A stretch of DNA of 64,000 nt from Osedax frankpressi (Eukaryota; Annelida; Polychaeta; Sabellida; Siboglinidae), in assembly GCA_964035775.1 (NCBI GenBank), contig OZ038315.1, positions 28,653,310-28,717,309 of the forward strand. The letters are read 5' to 3'. The position numbers and the translations under genes are program-made. The notes beneath the pieces are model-generated. The model made no database searches, was not told the origin of the DNA, and worked only from the letters and a program-made list of their open reading frames with translations. Position 1 is the stretch's first letter, and the number at the start of each line of letters is the position of its first letter. Positions 1 to 13,956 of this stretch are shown piece after piece.

Positions 1-3000
1 ATGTGTAAGTTATAAGATGTATGTAATGTATGTATGTTGAAGTCTGTAAGTTAGCAGATGTATGTAATATATGTATGTTGAAGTATGTATGTTATCAGAT
101 GTATGTAATGTATGTATGTTGAAGTATGTGTAAGTTATCAGATGTATGTAATGTATGTATGTTGAAGTATATGTAAGTTATTAGATGTATGTAATGTATG
201 TATGTTGAAGTATGTGTAAGTTATCAGATGTATGTAATGTATGTATGTTGAAGTGTGTAAGTTATCAGATGTATGCAATGTATGTATGTTGAAGTATGTG
301 TAAGTTATAAGATGTATGTAATGTATGTATGTTGAAGTCTGTAAGTTAGCAGATGTATGTAATGTATGTATGTTGAAGTATGTATGTTATCAGATGTATG
401 TAATGTATGTATGTTGAAGTATGTGTAAGTTATCAGATGTATGTAATGTATGTATGTTGAAGTCTGTAAGTTAGCAGATGTATGTAATGTATGTATGTTG
501 AAGTATGTGTAAGTTATCAGATGTATGTAATGTATGTATGTTGAAGTATGTATAAGTTATAAGATGTATGTAATGTATGTTTGTTGAAGTCTGTAAGTTA
601 TCAGATGTATGTAATGTATGTATGTTGAAGTATGTGTAAGTAATCAGATGTATGTAATGTATGTATGTTGTAGTATGTGTAAGTTATCAGATGTATGTAA
701 TGTATGTATGTTGAAGTGTGTGTAGGCTATCATATGTATGTAATGTATGTATGTCGAAGTATGTGTAAGTTATCAGATGTATGTAATGTATGTATGTTGA
801 AGTATGTGTAAGTTATCAGATGTATGTAATGTATGTATGTTGAAGTATGTATAAGTTATAAGATGTATGTAATGTATGTATGTTGAAGTCTGTAAGTTAT
901 CAGATGTATGTAATGTATGTATGTTGAAGTATGTGTAAGTAATCAGATGTATGTAATGTATGTATGTTGTAGTATGTGTAAGTTATCAGATGTATGTAAT
1001 GTATGTATGTTGAAGTGTGTGTAGGCTATCATATGTATGTAATGTATGTATGTCGAAGTATGTGTAAGTTATCAGATGTATGTAATGTATGTATGTTGAA
1101 GTATATGTAACTTATCAGATGTATGTAATGTATGTATGTTGAAGTATGTGTAAGTTATAAGATGTATGTAATGTATGTATGTTGAAGTCTGTAAGTTATC
1201 AGATGTATGTAATGTATGTATGTTGAAGTATGTGTAAGTTATCAGATGTATGTAATGTATGTATGTTGAAGTATGTGTAAGTTATCAGATGTATGTAATG
1301 TATGTATGTTGAAGTATGTGTAAGTTATCAGATGTATGTAATGTATGTATGTTGTAGTGTGTGTAAGTTATAAGATGTATGTAATGTATGTATGTTGAAG
1401 TATGTGTAAGTTATCAGATGTATGTAATGTATGTATGTTGTAGTATGTGTATGTTATCAGATGTATGTAATGTATGTATGTTGTAGTATGTGTATGTTAT
1501 CAGATGTATGTAATGTATGTATGTTGAAGTATGTAAGTTATCAGATGTATGTAATGTATGTATGTTGAAGTGTGTGTATGTTATCAGATGTATGTAATGT
1601 ATGTATGTTGAAGTATGTAAGTTATCAGATGTATGTAATGTATGTATGTTGAAGTATGTGTAAGTTATCAGATGTATGTAATATATGTATGTTGAAGTAT
1701 GTGTAAGTTATAAGATGTATGTAATGTATGTATGTTTAAGTCTGTTAGTTATAAGATGTATGTAATGTATGTATGTTGAAGTATGTAAATTATAAGATGT
1801 ATGTAATGTATGTATGTTGAAGTATGTGTAAGTTATCAGATGTATGTAATGTATGTATGTTGAAGTCTGTAAGTTATCAGATGTATGTAATGTATGTATG
1901 TTGAAGTATGTAAGTTATCATATGTATGTAATGTATGTATGTTGAAGTATGTGTAAGTTATCAGATGTATGTAATGTATGTATGTTGTAGTATGTGTATG
2001 TTATCAGATGTATGTAATGTATGTATGTTGTAGTATGTGTATGTTATCAGATGTATGTAATGTATGTATGTTGAAGTATGTAAGTTATCAGATGTATGTA
2101 ATATATGTATGTTGAAGTGTGTGTATGTTATCAGATGTATGTAATGTATGTATGTTGAAGTATGTAAGTTATCAGATGTATGTAATGTATGTATGTTGAA
2201 GTGTGTAAGTTATCAGATGTATGTAATGTATGTATGTTGAAGTATGTAAGTTATCAGATGTATGTAATGTATGTATGTTGAAGCATGTGTAAGTTATAAG
2301 ATGTATGTAATGTATGTATGTTGAAGTGTGTAAGTTATCAGATGTATGTAATGTATGTATGTTGAAGTATGTGTAAGTTATAAGATGTATGTAATGTATG
2401 TATGTTGAAGTCTGTAAGTTAGCAGATGTATGTAATATATGTATGTTGAAGTATGTATGTTATCAGATGTATGTAATGTATGTATGTTGAAGTATGTGTA
2501 AGTTATCAGATGTATGTAATGTATGTATGTTGAAGTATATGTAAGTTATTAGATGTATGTAATGTATGTATGTTGAAGTATGTGTAAGTTATCAGATGTA
2601 TGTAATGTATGTATGTTGAAGTGTGTAAGTTATCAGATGTATGCAATGTATGTATGTTGAAGTATGTGTAAGTTATAAGATGTATGTAATGTATGTATGT
2701 TGAAGTCTGTAAGTTAGCAGATGTATGTAATGTATGTATGTTGAAGTATGTATGTTATCAGATGTATGTAATGTATGTATGTTGAAGTATGTGTAAGTTA
2801 TCAGATGTATGTAATGTATGTATGTTGAAGTCTGTAAGTTAGCAGATGTATGTAATGTATGTATGTTGAAGTATGTGTAAGTTATCAGATGTATGTAATG
2901 TATGTATGTTGAAGTATGTATAAGTTATAAGATGTATGTAATGTATGTTTGTTGAAGTCTGTAAGTTATCAGATGTATGTAATGTATGTATGTTGAAGTA

Positions 3001-3807
3001 TGTGTAAGTAATCAGATGTATGTAATGTATGTATGTTGTAGTATGTGTAAGTTATCAGATGTATGTAATGTATGTATGTTGAAGTGTGTGTAGGCTATCA
3101 TATGTATGTAATGTATGTATGTCGAAGTATGTGTAAGTTATCAGATGTATGTAATGTATGTATGTTGAAGTATGTGTAAGTTATCAGATGTATGTAATGT
3201 ATGTATGTTGAAGTATGTATAAGTTATAAGATGTATGTAATGTATGTATGTTGAAGTCTGTAAGTTATCAGATGTATGTAATGTATGTATGTTGAAGTAT
3301 GTGTAAGTAATCAGATGTATGTAATGTATGTATGTTGTAGTATGTGTAAGTTATCAGATGTATGTAATGTATGTATGTTGAAGTGTGTGTAGGCTATCAT
3401 ATGTATGTAATGTATGTATGTCGAAGTATGTGTAAGTTATCAGATGTATGTAATGTATGTATGTTGAAGTATATGTAACTTATCAGATGTATGTAATGTA
3501 TGTATGTTGAAGTATGTGTAAGTTATAAGATGTATGTAATGTATGTATGTTGAAGTCTGTAAGTTATCAGATGTATGTAATGTATGTATGTTGAAGTATG
3601 TGTAAGTTATCAGATGTATGTAATGTATGTATGTTGAAGTATGTGTAAGTTATCAGATGTATGTAATGTATGTATGTTGAAGTATGTGTAAGTTATCAGA
3701 TGTATGTAATGTATGTATGTTGTAGTGTGTGTAAGTTATAAGATGTATGTAATGTATGTATGTTGAAGTATGTGTAAGTTATCAGATGTATGTAATGTAT
3801 GTATGTT
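1..3807. repeat. 2368-bp higher-order repeat, one full and one partial copy
   Basis: Positions 1-1439 recur at 2369-3807 with the same order of variant units. Tags: TAGGCTATC at 723 and 1022 recurs at 3091 and 3390, all exactly 2368 bp apart; a GTAACTTATCAG unit near 1105 recurs near 3475; a TTTGTTGAAG unit near 580 recurs near 2950. The copies part at about 1440/3808. I saw no difference in the stretches compared by eye, so the duplication looks recent. Confidence 0.9.
543..1140. repeat. 299-bp seven-unit higher-order repeat, two copies
   Basis: Seven monomers (six of 43 bp and one of 41 bp, total 299) occur twice, at 543-841 and 842-1140. The unit order is TATAAGTTATAAG, CTGTAAG, GTAAGTAATCAG, TAGTATGTG, GTGTAGGCTATC, CGAAG, then a plain unit. 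The same block appears at 2911-3508 as part of the 2368-bp repeat and again from 7539 and 7838 (spacing again 299), where the last copy diverges near 8010. Confidence 0.85.
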
Positions 3808-6800
3808 GAAGTATGTAAGTTATCAGATGTATGTAATGTATGTATGTTGAAGTATGAGTAAGTTATCAGATGTATGTAATGTATGTATGTTGAAGTATGT
3901 GTAAGTTATAAGATGTATGTAATGTATGTATGTTGAAGTATGAGTAAGTTATCAGATGTATGTAATGTATGTATGTTGAAGTATGTGTAAGTTATAATAT
4001 GTATGTAATGTATGTATGTTGATGTGTGTAAGTTATTAGATGTATGTAATGTATGTATGTTGTAGTATGTGTATGTTATCAGATGTATGTAATGTATGTA
4101 TGTTGAAGTCTGTAAGTTATCAGATGTATGTAATGTATGTATGTTGAAGTGTGTGTAAGTTATCAGATGTATGTAATGTATGTATGTTGAAGTGTGTAAG
4201 ACATCAGATGTATGTAATGTATGTATGTCGAAGTGTGTGTAAGTTATCAGATGTATGTAATGTATGTATGTTGTAGTATGTGTATGTTATCAGATGTATG
4301 TAATGTATGTATGTTAAAGTCTGTAAGTTATCAGATGTATGTAATGTATGTATGTTAAAGTCTGTTATAAGATGTATGTAATGTATGTATGTTGAAGTAT
4401 GTGTAAGTTATCAGATGTATGTAATGTATGTATGTTGAAGTATGTGTAAGTTATCAGATGTATGTAATGTATGTATGTTGAAGTATGTGTACGTTATCAG
4501 ATGTATGTAATGTATGTATGTTGAAGTATGTGTAAGTTATCAGATGTTTGTAATGTATGTATGTTGAAGTGTTTGTAAGTTATAAGATGTATGTAATGTA
4601 TGTATGTTGAAGTGTGTAAGTTATCAGATGTATGTAATGTATGTATGTTGAAGTATGTGTAAGTTATCAGATGTATGTAATGTATGTATGTTGAAGTATG
4701 TGTAAGTTATAAGATGTATGTAATGTATGTATGTTGAAGTATGTGTAAGTTATCAGATGTATGTAATGTATGTATGTTGAAGTATGTAAGTTATCAGATG
4801 TATGTAATATATGTATGTTGAAGTATGTGTAAGTTATAAGATGTATGTAATGTATGTATGTTGAAGTATGAGTAAGATATCAGATGTATGTAATGTATGT
4901 ATGTTGAAGTATGTGTAAGTTATAAGATGTATGTAATGTATGTATTTTGAAGTATGTGTAAGTTATCATATGTATGTAATGTATGTATGTTGAAGTGTTT
5001 GTAAGTTATAAGATGTATGTAATGTATGTATGTTGAAGTGTGTAAGTTATCAGATGTATGTAATGTATGTATGTTGAAGTATGTGTAAGTTATCAGATGT
5101 ATGTAATGTATGTATGTTGAAGTATGTGTAAGTTATAAGATGTATGTAATGTATGTATGTTGAAGTGTGTGTAAGTTATTAGATGTATGTAATGTATGTA
5201 TGTTGTAGTATGTGTAAGTTATCAGATGTATGTAATGTATGTATGTTGAAGTATGTGTAAGTTATCAGATGTATGTAATGTATGTATGTTGAAGTATGAG
5301 TAAGTTATCAGATGTATGTAATGTATGTATGTTGAAGTATGTGTAAGTTATAATATGTATGTAATGTATGTATGTTGAAGTGTGTAAGTTATCAGATGTA
5401 TGTAATGTATGTATGTTGAAGTATGTAAGTTATCAGATGTATGTAATGTATGTATTTTGAAGTATGTGTAAGTTATCATATGTATGTAATGTATGTATGT
5501 TGAAGTATGTGTAAGTTATCAGATGTATGTAATGTATGTATGTTGAAGTATGTGGAAGTTATCAGATGTATGTAATGTATGTATGTTGAAGTATGTGTAA
5601 GTTATCAGATGTATGTAATGTATGTATGTTGAAGTCTGTGTAAGTTATCAGATGTATGTAATGTATGTATGTTGAAGTATGTGTAAGTTATCAGATGTAT
5701 GTAATGTATGTATGTTGATGTGTGTAAGTTATCAGATGTATGTAATGTATGTATGTTGAAGTATGTGTAAGTTATCAGATGTATGTAATGTATGTATGTT
5801 GATGTGTGTGTAAGTTATCAGATGTATGTAATGTATGTATGTTGAAGTATGTGTAAGTTATCAGATGTATGTAATGTATGTATGTTGAAGTATGTGTAAG
5901 TTATCGGATGTATGTAATGTATGTATGTTGAAGTATGTGTAAGTTATCGGATGTATGTAATGTATGTATGTTGAAGTATGTGTAAGTTATCGGATGTATG
6001 TAATGTATGTATGTTGAAGTATGTGTAAGTTATCGGATGTATGTAATGTATGTATGTTGAAGTGTGTGTAAGTTATCAGATGTATGTAATATATGTATGT
6101 TGAAGTATGTGTAAGTTATCAGATGTATGTAATGTATGTATGTTGAAGTCTGTACGTTATCAGATGTATGTAATGTATGTATGTTGAAGTGTGTGTAAGT
6201 TATCAGATGTATGTAATGTATGTATGTTGAAGTATGTGTAAGTTATCAGATGTATGTAATGTATGTATGTTGAAGTATGTGTAAGATGTCAGATGTATGT
6301 AATGTATGTATGTTGAAGTATGTGTATGTTATCATATGTATGTAATGTATGTATGTTGTAGTGTATGTAAGTCATAAGATGTATGTAATGTATGTATGTT
6401 GATGTATGTAGTTATCGGATGTATGTAATGTATGTATGTTTAAGTCTGTAAGTTATCAGATGTATGTAATGTATGTATGTTGAAGTATGTGTAAGTTATA
6501 AGATGTATGTAATGTATGTATTTTGAAGTGTGTAAGTTATAAGATGTATGTAATGTATGTATGTTGTAGTATGTGTAAGTAGTAATATGTATGTAATGTA
6601 TGTATGTTGAAGTATGTGTAAGTTATCATATGTATGTAATGTATGTATGTTGAAGTATATGTAAGTTATCAGATGTATGTAATGTATGTATGTTGAAGTA
6701 TGTGTAAGTTATAAGATGTATGTAATGTATGTATGTTGAAGTCTGTAAGTTATCAGATGTATGTAATGTATGTATGTTGAAGTCTGTAAGTTATCAGATG

Positions 6801-8455
6801 TATGTAATGTATGTATGTTGAAATGTGTAAGTTTTCAGATGTATGTAATGTATGTATGTTGAAGTATGTGTAAGTTATCATATGTATGTAATGTATGTAT
6901 GTTGAAGTGTGTAAGTTATCAGATGTATGTAATGTATGTATGTTGAAGTATGTAAGTTATCAGATGTATGTAATGTATGTATTTTGAAGTATGTGTAAGT
7001 TATCAGATGTATGTAATGTATGTATGTTGAAGTTTGTGTAAGTTATCAGATGTATGTAATGTATGTATGTTGAAGTATGTGTAAGTTATCAGATGTATGT
7101 AATGTATGTATGTTGAAGTATGTGTAAGTTATCAGATGTATGTAATATATGTATGTTGAAGTATGTGTAAGTTATAAGATGTATGTAATGTATGTATGTT
7201 TAAGTCTGTTAGTTATAAGATGTATGTAATGTATGTATGTTGAAGTATGTAAATTATAAGATGTATGTAATGAATGTATGTTGAAGTATGTGTAAGTTAT
7301 CAGATGTATGTAATGTATGTATGTTGAAGTCTGTAAGTTATCAGATGTATGTAATGTATGTATGTTGAAGTATGTGTAAGTTATCAGATGTATGTAATGT
7401 ATGTATGTTGAAGTATGTGTAAGTTATCAGATGTATTTAATGTATGTATGTTGAAGTATGTGTAAGTTATCAGATGTATGTAATGTATGTATGTTGTAGT
7501 ATGTGTAAGTTATCAGATGTATGTAATGTATGTATGTTGAAGTATGTATAAGTTATAAGATGTATGTAATGTATGTATGTTGAAGTCTGTAAGTTATCAG
7601 ATGTATGTAATGTATGTATGTTGAAGTATGTGTAAGTAATCAGATGTATGTAATGTATGTATGTTGTAGTATGTGTAAGTTATCAGATGTATGTAATGTA
7701 TGTATGTTGAAGTGTGTGTAGGCTATCATATGTATGTAATGTATGTATGTCGAAGTATGTGTAAGTTATCAGATGTATGTAATGTATGTATGCTGAAGTA
7801 TGTGTAAGTTATCAGATGTATGTAATGTATGTATGTTGAAGTATGTATAAGTTATAAGATGTATGTAATGTATGTATGTTGAAGTCTGTAAGTTATCAGA
7901 TGTATGTAATGTATGTATGTTGAAGTATGTGTAAGTAATCAGATGTATGTAATGTATGTATGTTGTAGTATGTGTAAGTTATCAGATGTATGTAATGTAT
8001 GTATGTTGAAGTGTGTGTAAGTTATAATATGTATGTAATGTATGTATGTTGATGTGTGTAAGTTATTAGATGTATGTAATGTATGTATGTTGTAGTATGT
8101 GTATGTTATCAGATGTATGTAATGTATGTATGTTGAAGTCTGTAAGTTATCAGATGTATGTAATGTATGTATGTCGAAGTGTGTGTAAGTTATCAGATGT
8201 ATGTAATGTATGTATGTTGTAGTATGTGTATGTTATCAGATGTATGTAATGTATGTATGTTAAAGTCTGTAAGTTATCAGATGTATGTAATGTATGTATG
8301 TTAAAGTCTGTTATAAGATGTATGTAATGTATGTATGTTGAAGTATGTGTAAGTTATCAGATGTATGTAATGTATGTATGTTGAAGTATGTGTAAGTTAT
8401 CAGATGTATGTAATGTATGTATGTTGAAGTATGTGTACGTTATCAGATGTATGTA

Positions 8456-11400
8456 ATGTATGTATGTTGAAGTATGTGTAAGTTATCAGATGTTTGTAAT
8501 GTATGTATGTTGAAGTATGTGTAAGTTATCAGATGTATGTAATGTAGTATGTTGAAGTATGTAAGTTATCAGATGTATGTAATGTATGTATGTTGAAGTA
8601 TGTGTAAGTTATCAGATGTTTGTAATGTATGCATGTTGAAGTCTGTAAGTTATCAGATGTATGTAATGTATGTATGTTGAAGTATGAGTATGTCTTCAGA
8701 TGTATGTAATGTATGTATGTTGAAGTATGTGTAAGTTATCAGATGTATGTAATGTATGTATGTTGAAGTATGTAAGTTATCAGATGTATGTAATATATGT
8801 ATGTTGAAGTATGTGTAAGTTATAAGATGTATGTAATGTATGTATGTTGAAGTATGAGTAAGTTATCAGATGTATGTAATGTATGTATGTTGAAGTATGT
8901 GTAAGTTATAAGATGTATGTAATGTATGTATTTTGAAGTATGTGTAAGTTATCATATGTATGTAATGTATGTATGTTGAAGTGTTTGTAAGTTATAAGAT
9001 GTATGTAATGTATGTATGTTGAAGTGTGTAAGTTATCAGATGTATGTAATGTATGTATGTTGAAGTATGTGTAAGTTATCAGATGTATGTAATGTATGTA
9101 TGTTGAAGTATGTGTAAGTTATAAGATGTATGTAATGTATGTATGTTGAAGTGTGTGTAAGTTATTAGATGTATGTAATGTATGTATGTTGTAGTATGTG
9201 TAAGTTATCAGATGTATGTAATGTATGTATGTTGAAGTATGTGTAAGTTATCAGATGTATGTAATGTATGTATGTTGAAGTATGAGTAAGTTATCAGATG
9301 TATGTAATGTATGTATGTTGAAGTATGTGTAAGTTATAATATGTATGTAATGTATGTATGTTGAAGTGTGTAAGTTATCAGATGTATGTAATGTATGTAT
9401 GTTGAAGTATGTAAGTTATCAGATGTATGTAATGTATGTATTTTGAAGTATGTGTAAGTTATCATATGTATGTAATGTATGTATGTTGAAGTATGTGTAA
9501 GTTATCAGATGTATGTAATGTATGTATGTTGAAGTATGTGGAAGTTATCAGATGTATGTAATGTATGTATGTTGAAGTCTGTAAGTTATCAGATGTATGT
9601 AATGTATGTATTTTGAAGTATGTGTAAGTTATCATATGTATGTAATGTATGTATGTTGAAGTATGTGTAAGTTATCAGATGTATGTAATGTATGTATGTT
9701 GAAGTATGTGTAAGTTATCAGATGTATGTAATGTATGTATGTTGAAGTCTGTAAGTTATCAGATGTATGTAATGTATGTATGTTGAAGTATGTGTAAGTT
9801 ATCAGATGTATGTAATGTATGTATGTTGAAGTCTGTGTAAGTTATCAGATGTATGTAATGTATGTATGTTGAAGTATGTGTAAGTTATCAGATGTATGTA
9901 ATGTATGTATGTTGATGTGTGTAAGTTATCAGATGTATGTAATGTATGTATGTTGAAGTATGTGTAAGTTATCAGATGTATGTAATGTATGTATGTTGAT
10001 GTGTGTGTAAGTTATCAGATGTATGTAATGTATGTATGTTGAAGTATGTGTAAGTTATCAGATGTATGTAATGTATGTATGTTGATGTGTGTAAGTAATC
10101 AGATGTATGTAATGTATGTATGTTGAAGTATGTGTAAGTTATCAGATGTATGTAATGTATGTATGTTGAAGTATGTGTAAGTTATCATATATATGTAATG
10201 TATGTATGTTGTAGTATGTGTAAGTTATCAGATGTATGTAATGTATGTATGTTGAAGTATGTGTATGTCATCAGATGTATGTAATGTATGTATGTTGTAG
10301 TATGTGTAAGTTATCAGATGTATGTAATGTATGTATGTTGAAGTATGTGTATGTCATCAGATGTATGTAATGTATGTATGTTGTAGTATGTGTAAGTTAT
10401 CAAATGTATGTAATGTATGTATGTTATAGTGTGTGTAAGTTATCAGATGTATGTAATGTATGTATGTTGAAGTATGTGTAAGTTATCGGATGTATGTAAT
10501 GTATGTATGTTGAAGTATGTGTAAGTTATCGGATGTATGTAATGTATGTATGTTGAAGTATGTGTAAGTTATCGGATGTATGTAATGTATGTATGTTGAA
10601 GTGTGTGTAAGTTATCAGATGTATGTAATATATGTATGTTGAAGTATGTGTAAGTTATCGTATGTATGTAATGTATGTATGTTGAAGTGTGTGTAAGTTA
10701 TCAGATGTATGTAATATATGTATGTTGAAGTATGTGTAAGTTATCAGATGTATGTAATGTATGTATGTTGAAGTATGTGTAAGTTATCAGATGTATGTAA
10801 TGTATGTATGTTGAAGTATGTGTAAGATGTCAGATGTATGTAATGTATGTATGTTGAAGTATGTGTATGTTATCAGATGTATGTAATGTATGTATGTTGT
10901 AGTATGTGTATGTTATCAGATGTATGTAATGTATGTATGTTGATGTATGTAGTTATCGGATGTATGTAATGTATGTATGTTTAAGTCTGTAAGTTATCAG
11001 ATGTATGTAATGTATGTATGTTGAAGTATGTGTAAGTTATAAGATGTATGTAATGTATGTATTTTGAAGTGTGTAAGTTATAAGATGTATGTAATGTATG
11101 TATGTTGTAGTATGTGTAAGTAGTAATATGTATGTAATGTATGTATGTTGAAGTATGTGTAAGTTATCAGATGTTTGTAATGTATGTATGTTGAAGTATG
11201 TGTAAGTTATCAGATGTATGTAATGTAGTATGTTGAAGTATGTAAGTTATCAGATGTATGTAATGTATGTATGTTGAAGTATGTGTAAGTTATCAGATGT
11301 TTGTAATGTATGTATGTTGAAGTCTGTAAGTTATCAGATGTATGTAATGTATGTATGTTGAAGTATGAGTATGTCTTCAGATGTATGTAATGTATGTATG

Positions 11401-13817
11401 TTGAAGTATGTGTAAGTTATCAGATGTATGTAATGTATGTATGTTGAAGTATGTAAGTTATCAGATGTATGTAATATATGTATGTTGAAGTATGTGTAAG
11501 TTATAAGATGTATGTAATGTATGTATGTTGAAGTATGAGTAAGTTATCAGATGTATGTAATGTATGTATGTTGAAGTATGTGTAAGTTATAAGATGTATG
11601 TAATGTATGTATTTTGAAGTATGTGTAAGTTATCATATGTATGTAATGTATGTATGTTGAAGTGTTTGTAAGTTATAAGATGTATGTAATGTATGTATGT
11701 TGAAGTGTGTAAGTTATCAGATGTATGTAATGTATGTATGTTGAAGTATGTGTAAGTTATCAGATGTATGTAATGTATGTATGTTGAAGTATGTGTAAGT
11801 TATAAGATGTATGTAATGTATGTATGTTGAAGTGTGTGTAAGTTATTAGATGTATGTAATGTATGTATGTTGTAGTATGTGTAAGTTATCAGATGTATGT
11901 AATGTATGTATGTTGAAGTATGTGTAAGTTATCAGATGTATGTAATGTATGTATGTTGAAGTATGAGTAAGTTATCAGATGTATGTAATGTATGTATGTT
12001 GAAGTATGTGTAAGTTATAATATGTATGTAATGTATGTATGTTGAAGTGTGTAAGTTATCAGATGTATGTAATGTATGTATGTTGAAGTATGTAAGTTAT
12101 CAGATGTATGTAATGTATGTATTTTGAAGTATGTGTAAGTTATCATATGTATGTAATGTATGTATGTTGAAGTATGTGTAAGTTATCAGATGTATGTAAT
12201 GTATGTATGTTGAAGTATGTGGAAGTTATCAGATGTATGTAATGTATGTATGTTGAAGTCTGTAAGTTATCAGATGTATGTAATGTATGTATTTTGAAGT
12301 ATGTGTAAGTTATCATATGTATGTAATGTATGTATGTTGAAGTATGTGTAAGTTATCAGATGTATGTAATGTATGTATGTTGAAGTATGTGTAAGTTATC
12401 AGATGTATGTAATGTATGTATGTTGAAGTCTGTAAGTTATCAGATGTATGTAATGTATGTATGTTGAAGTATGTGTAAGTTATCAGATGTATGTAATGTA
12501 TGTATGTTGAAGTCTGTGTAAGTTATCAGATGTATGTAATGTATGTATGTTGAAGTATGTGTAAGTTATCAGATGTATGTAATGTATGTATGTTGATGTG
12601 TGTAAGTTATCAGATGTATGTAATGTATGTATGTTGAAGTATGTGTAAGTTATCAGATGTATGTAATGTATGTATGTTGATGTGTGTGTAAGTTATCAGA
12701 TGTATGTAATGTATGTATGTTGAAGTATGTGTAAGTTATCAGATGTATGTAATGTATGTATGTTGATGTGTGTAAGTTATCAAATGTATGTAATGTATGT
12801 ATGTTGAAGTATGTGTAAGTTATCAGATGTATGTAATGTATGTATGTTGAAGTATGTGTAAGTTATCATATATATGTAATGTATGTATGTTGTAGTATGT
12901 GTAAGTTATCAGATGTATGTAATGTATGTATGTTGAAGTATGTGTATGTCATCAGATGTATGTAATGTATGTATGTTGTAGTATGTGTAAGTTATCAGAT
13001 GTATGTAATGTATGTATGTTGAAGTATGTGTATGTCATCAGATGTATGTAATGTATGTATGTTGTAGTATGTGTAAGTTATCAAATGTATGTAATGTATG
13101 TATGTTATAGTGTGTGTAAGTTATCAGATGTATGTAATGTATGTATGTTGAAGTATGTGTAAGTTATCGGATGTATGTAATGTATGTATGTTGAAGTATG
13201 TGTAAGTTATCGGATGTATGTAATGTATGTATGTTGAAGTATGTGTAAGTTATCGGATGTATGTAATGTATGTATGTTGAAGTGTGTGTAAGTTATCAGA
13301 TGTATGTAATATATGTATGTTGAAGTATGTGTAAGTTATCGGATGTATGTAATGTATGTATGTTGAAGTGTGTGTAAGTTATCAGATGTATGTAATATAT
13401 GTATGTTGAAGTATGTGTAAGTTATCAGATGTATGTAATGTATGTATGTTGAAGTATGTGTAAGTTATCAGATGTATGTAATGTATGTATGTTGAAGTAT
13501 GTGTAAGATGTCAGATGTATGTAATGTATGTATGTTGAAGTATGTGTATGTTATCATATGTATGTAATGTATGTATGTTGTAGTGTATGTAAGTCATAAG
13601 ATGTATGTAATGTATGTATGTTGATGTATGTAGTTATCGGATGTATGTAATGTATGTATGTTTAAGTCTGTAAGTTATCAGATGTATGTAATGTATGTAT
13701 GTTGAAGTATGTGTAAGTTATAAGATGTATGTAATGTATGTATTTTGAAGTGTGTAAGTTATAAGATGTATGTAATGTATGTATGTTGTAGTATGTGTAA
13801 GTAGTAATATGTATGTA
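8456..13817. repeat. 2681-bp higher-order repeat, two tandem copies
   Basis: About 8456-11136 recurs as 11137-13817. Tags: a shortened unit with TAATGTAGTATG at 8540 and 11221; GTAAGATGTC at 10822 and 13503; TAGTAATATG at 11121 and 13802, all 2681 bp apart. Small differences exist near the end of the unit: about 10860-10920 reads two TATGTTATCAG units where the second copy reads TATGTTATCATATG then GTAAGTCATAAG. Confidence 0.85.
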
Positions 13818-13956
13818 ATGTATGTATGTTGAAGTATGTGTAAGTTATCATATGTATGTAATGTATGTATGTTGAAGTATGTGTAAGTTATAAGATGTAT
13901 GTAATGTATGTATGTTGAAGTCTGTAAGTTATCAGATGTATGTAATGTATGTATGT

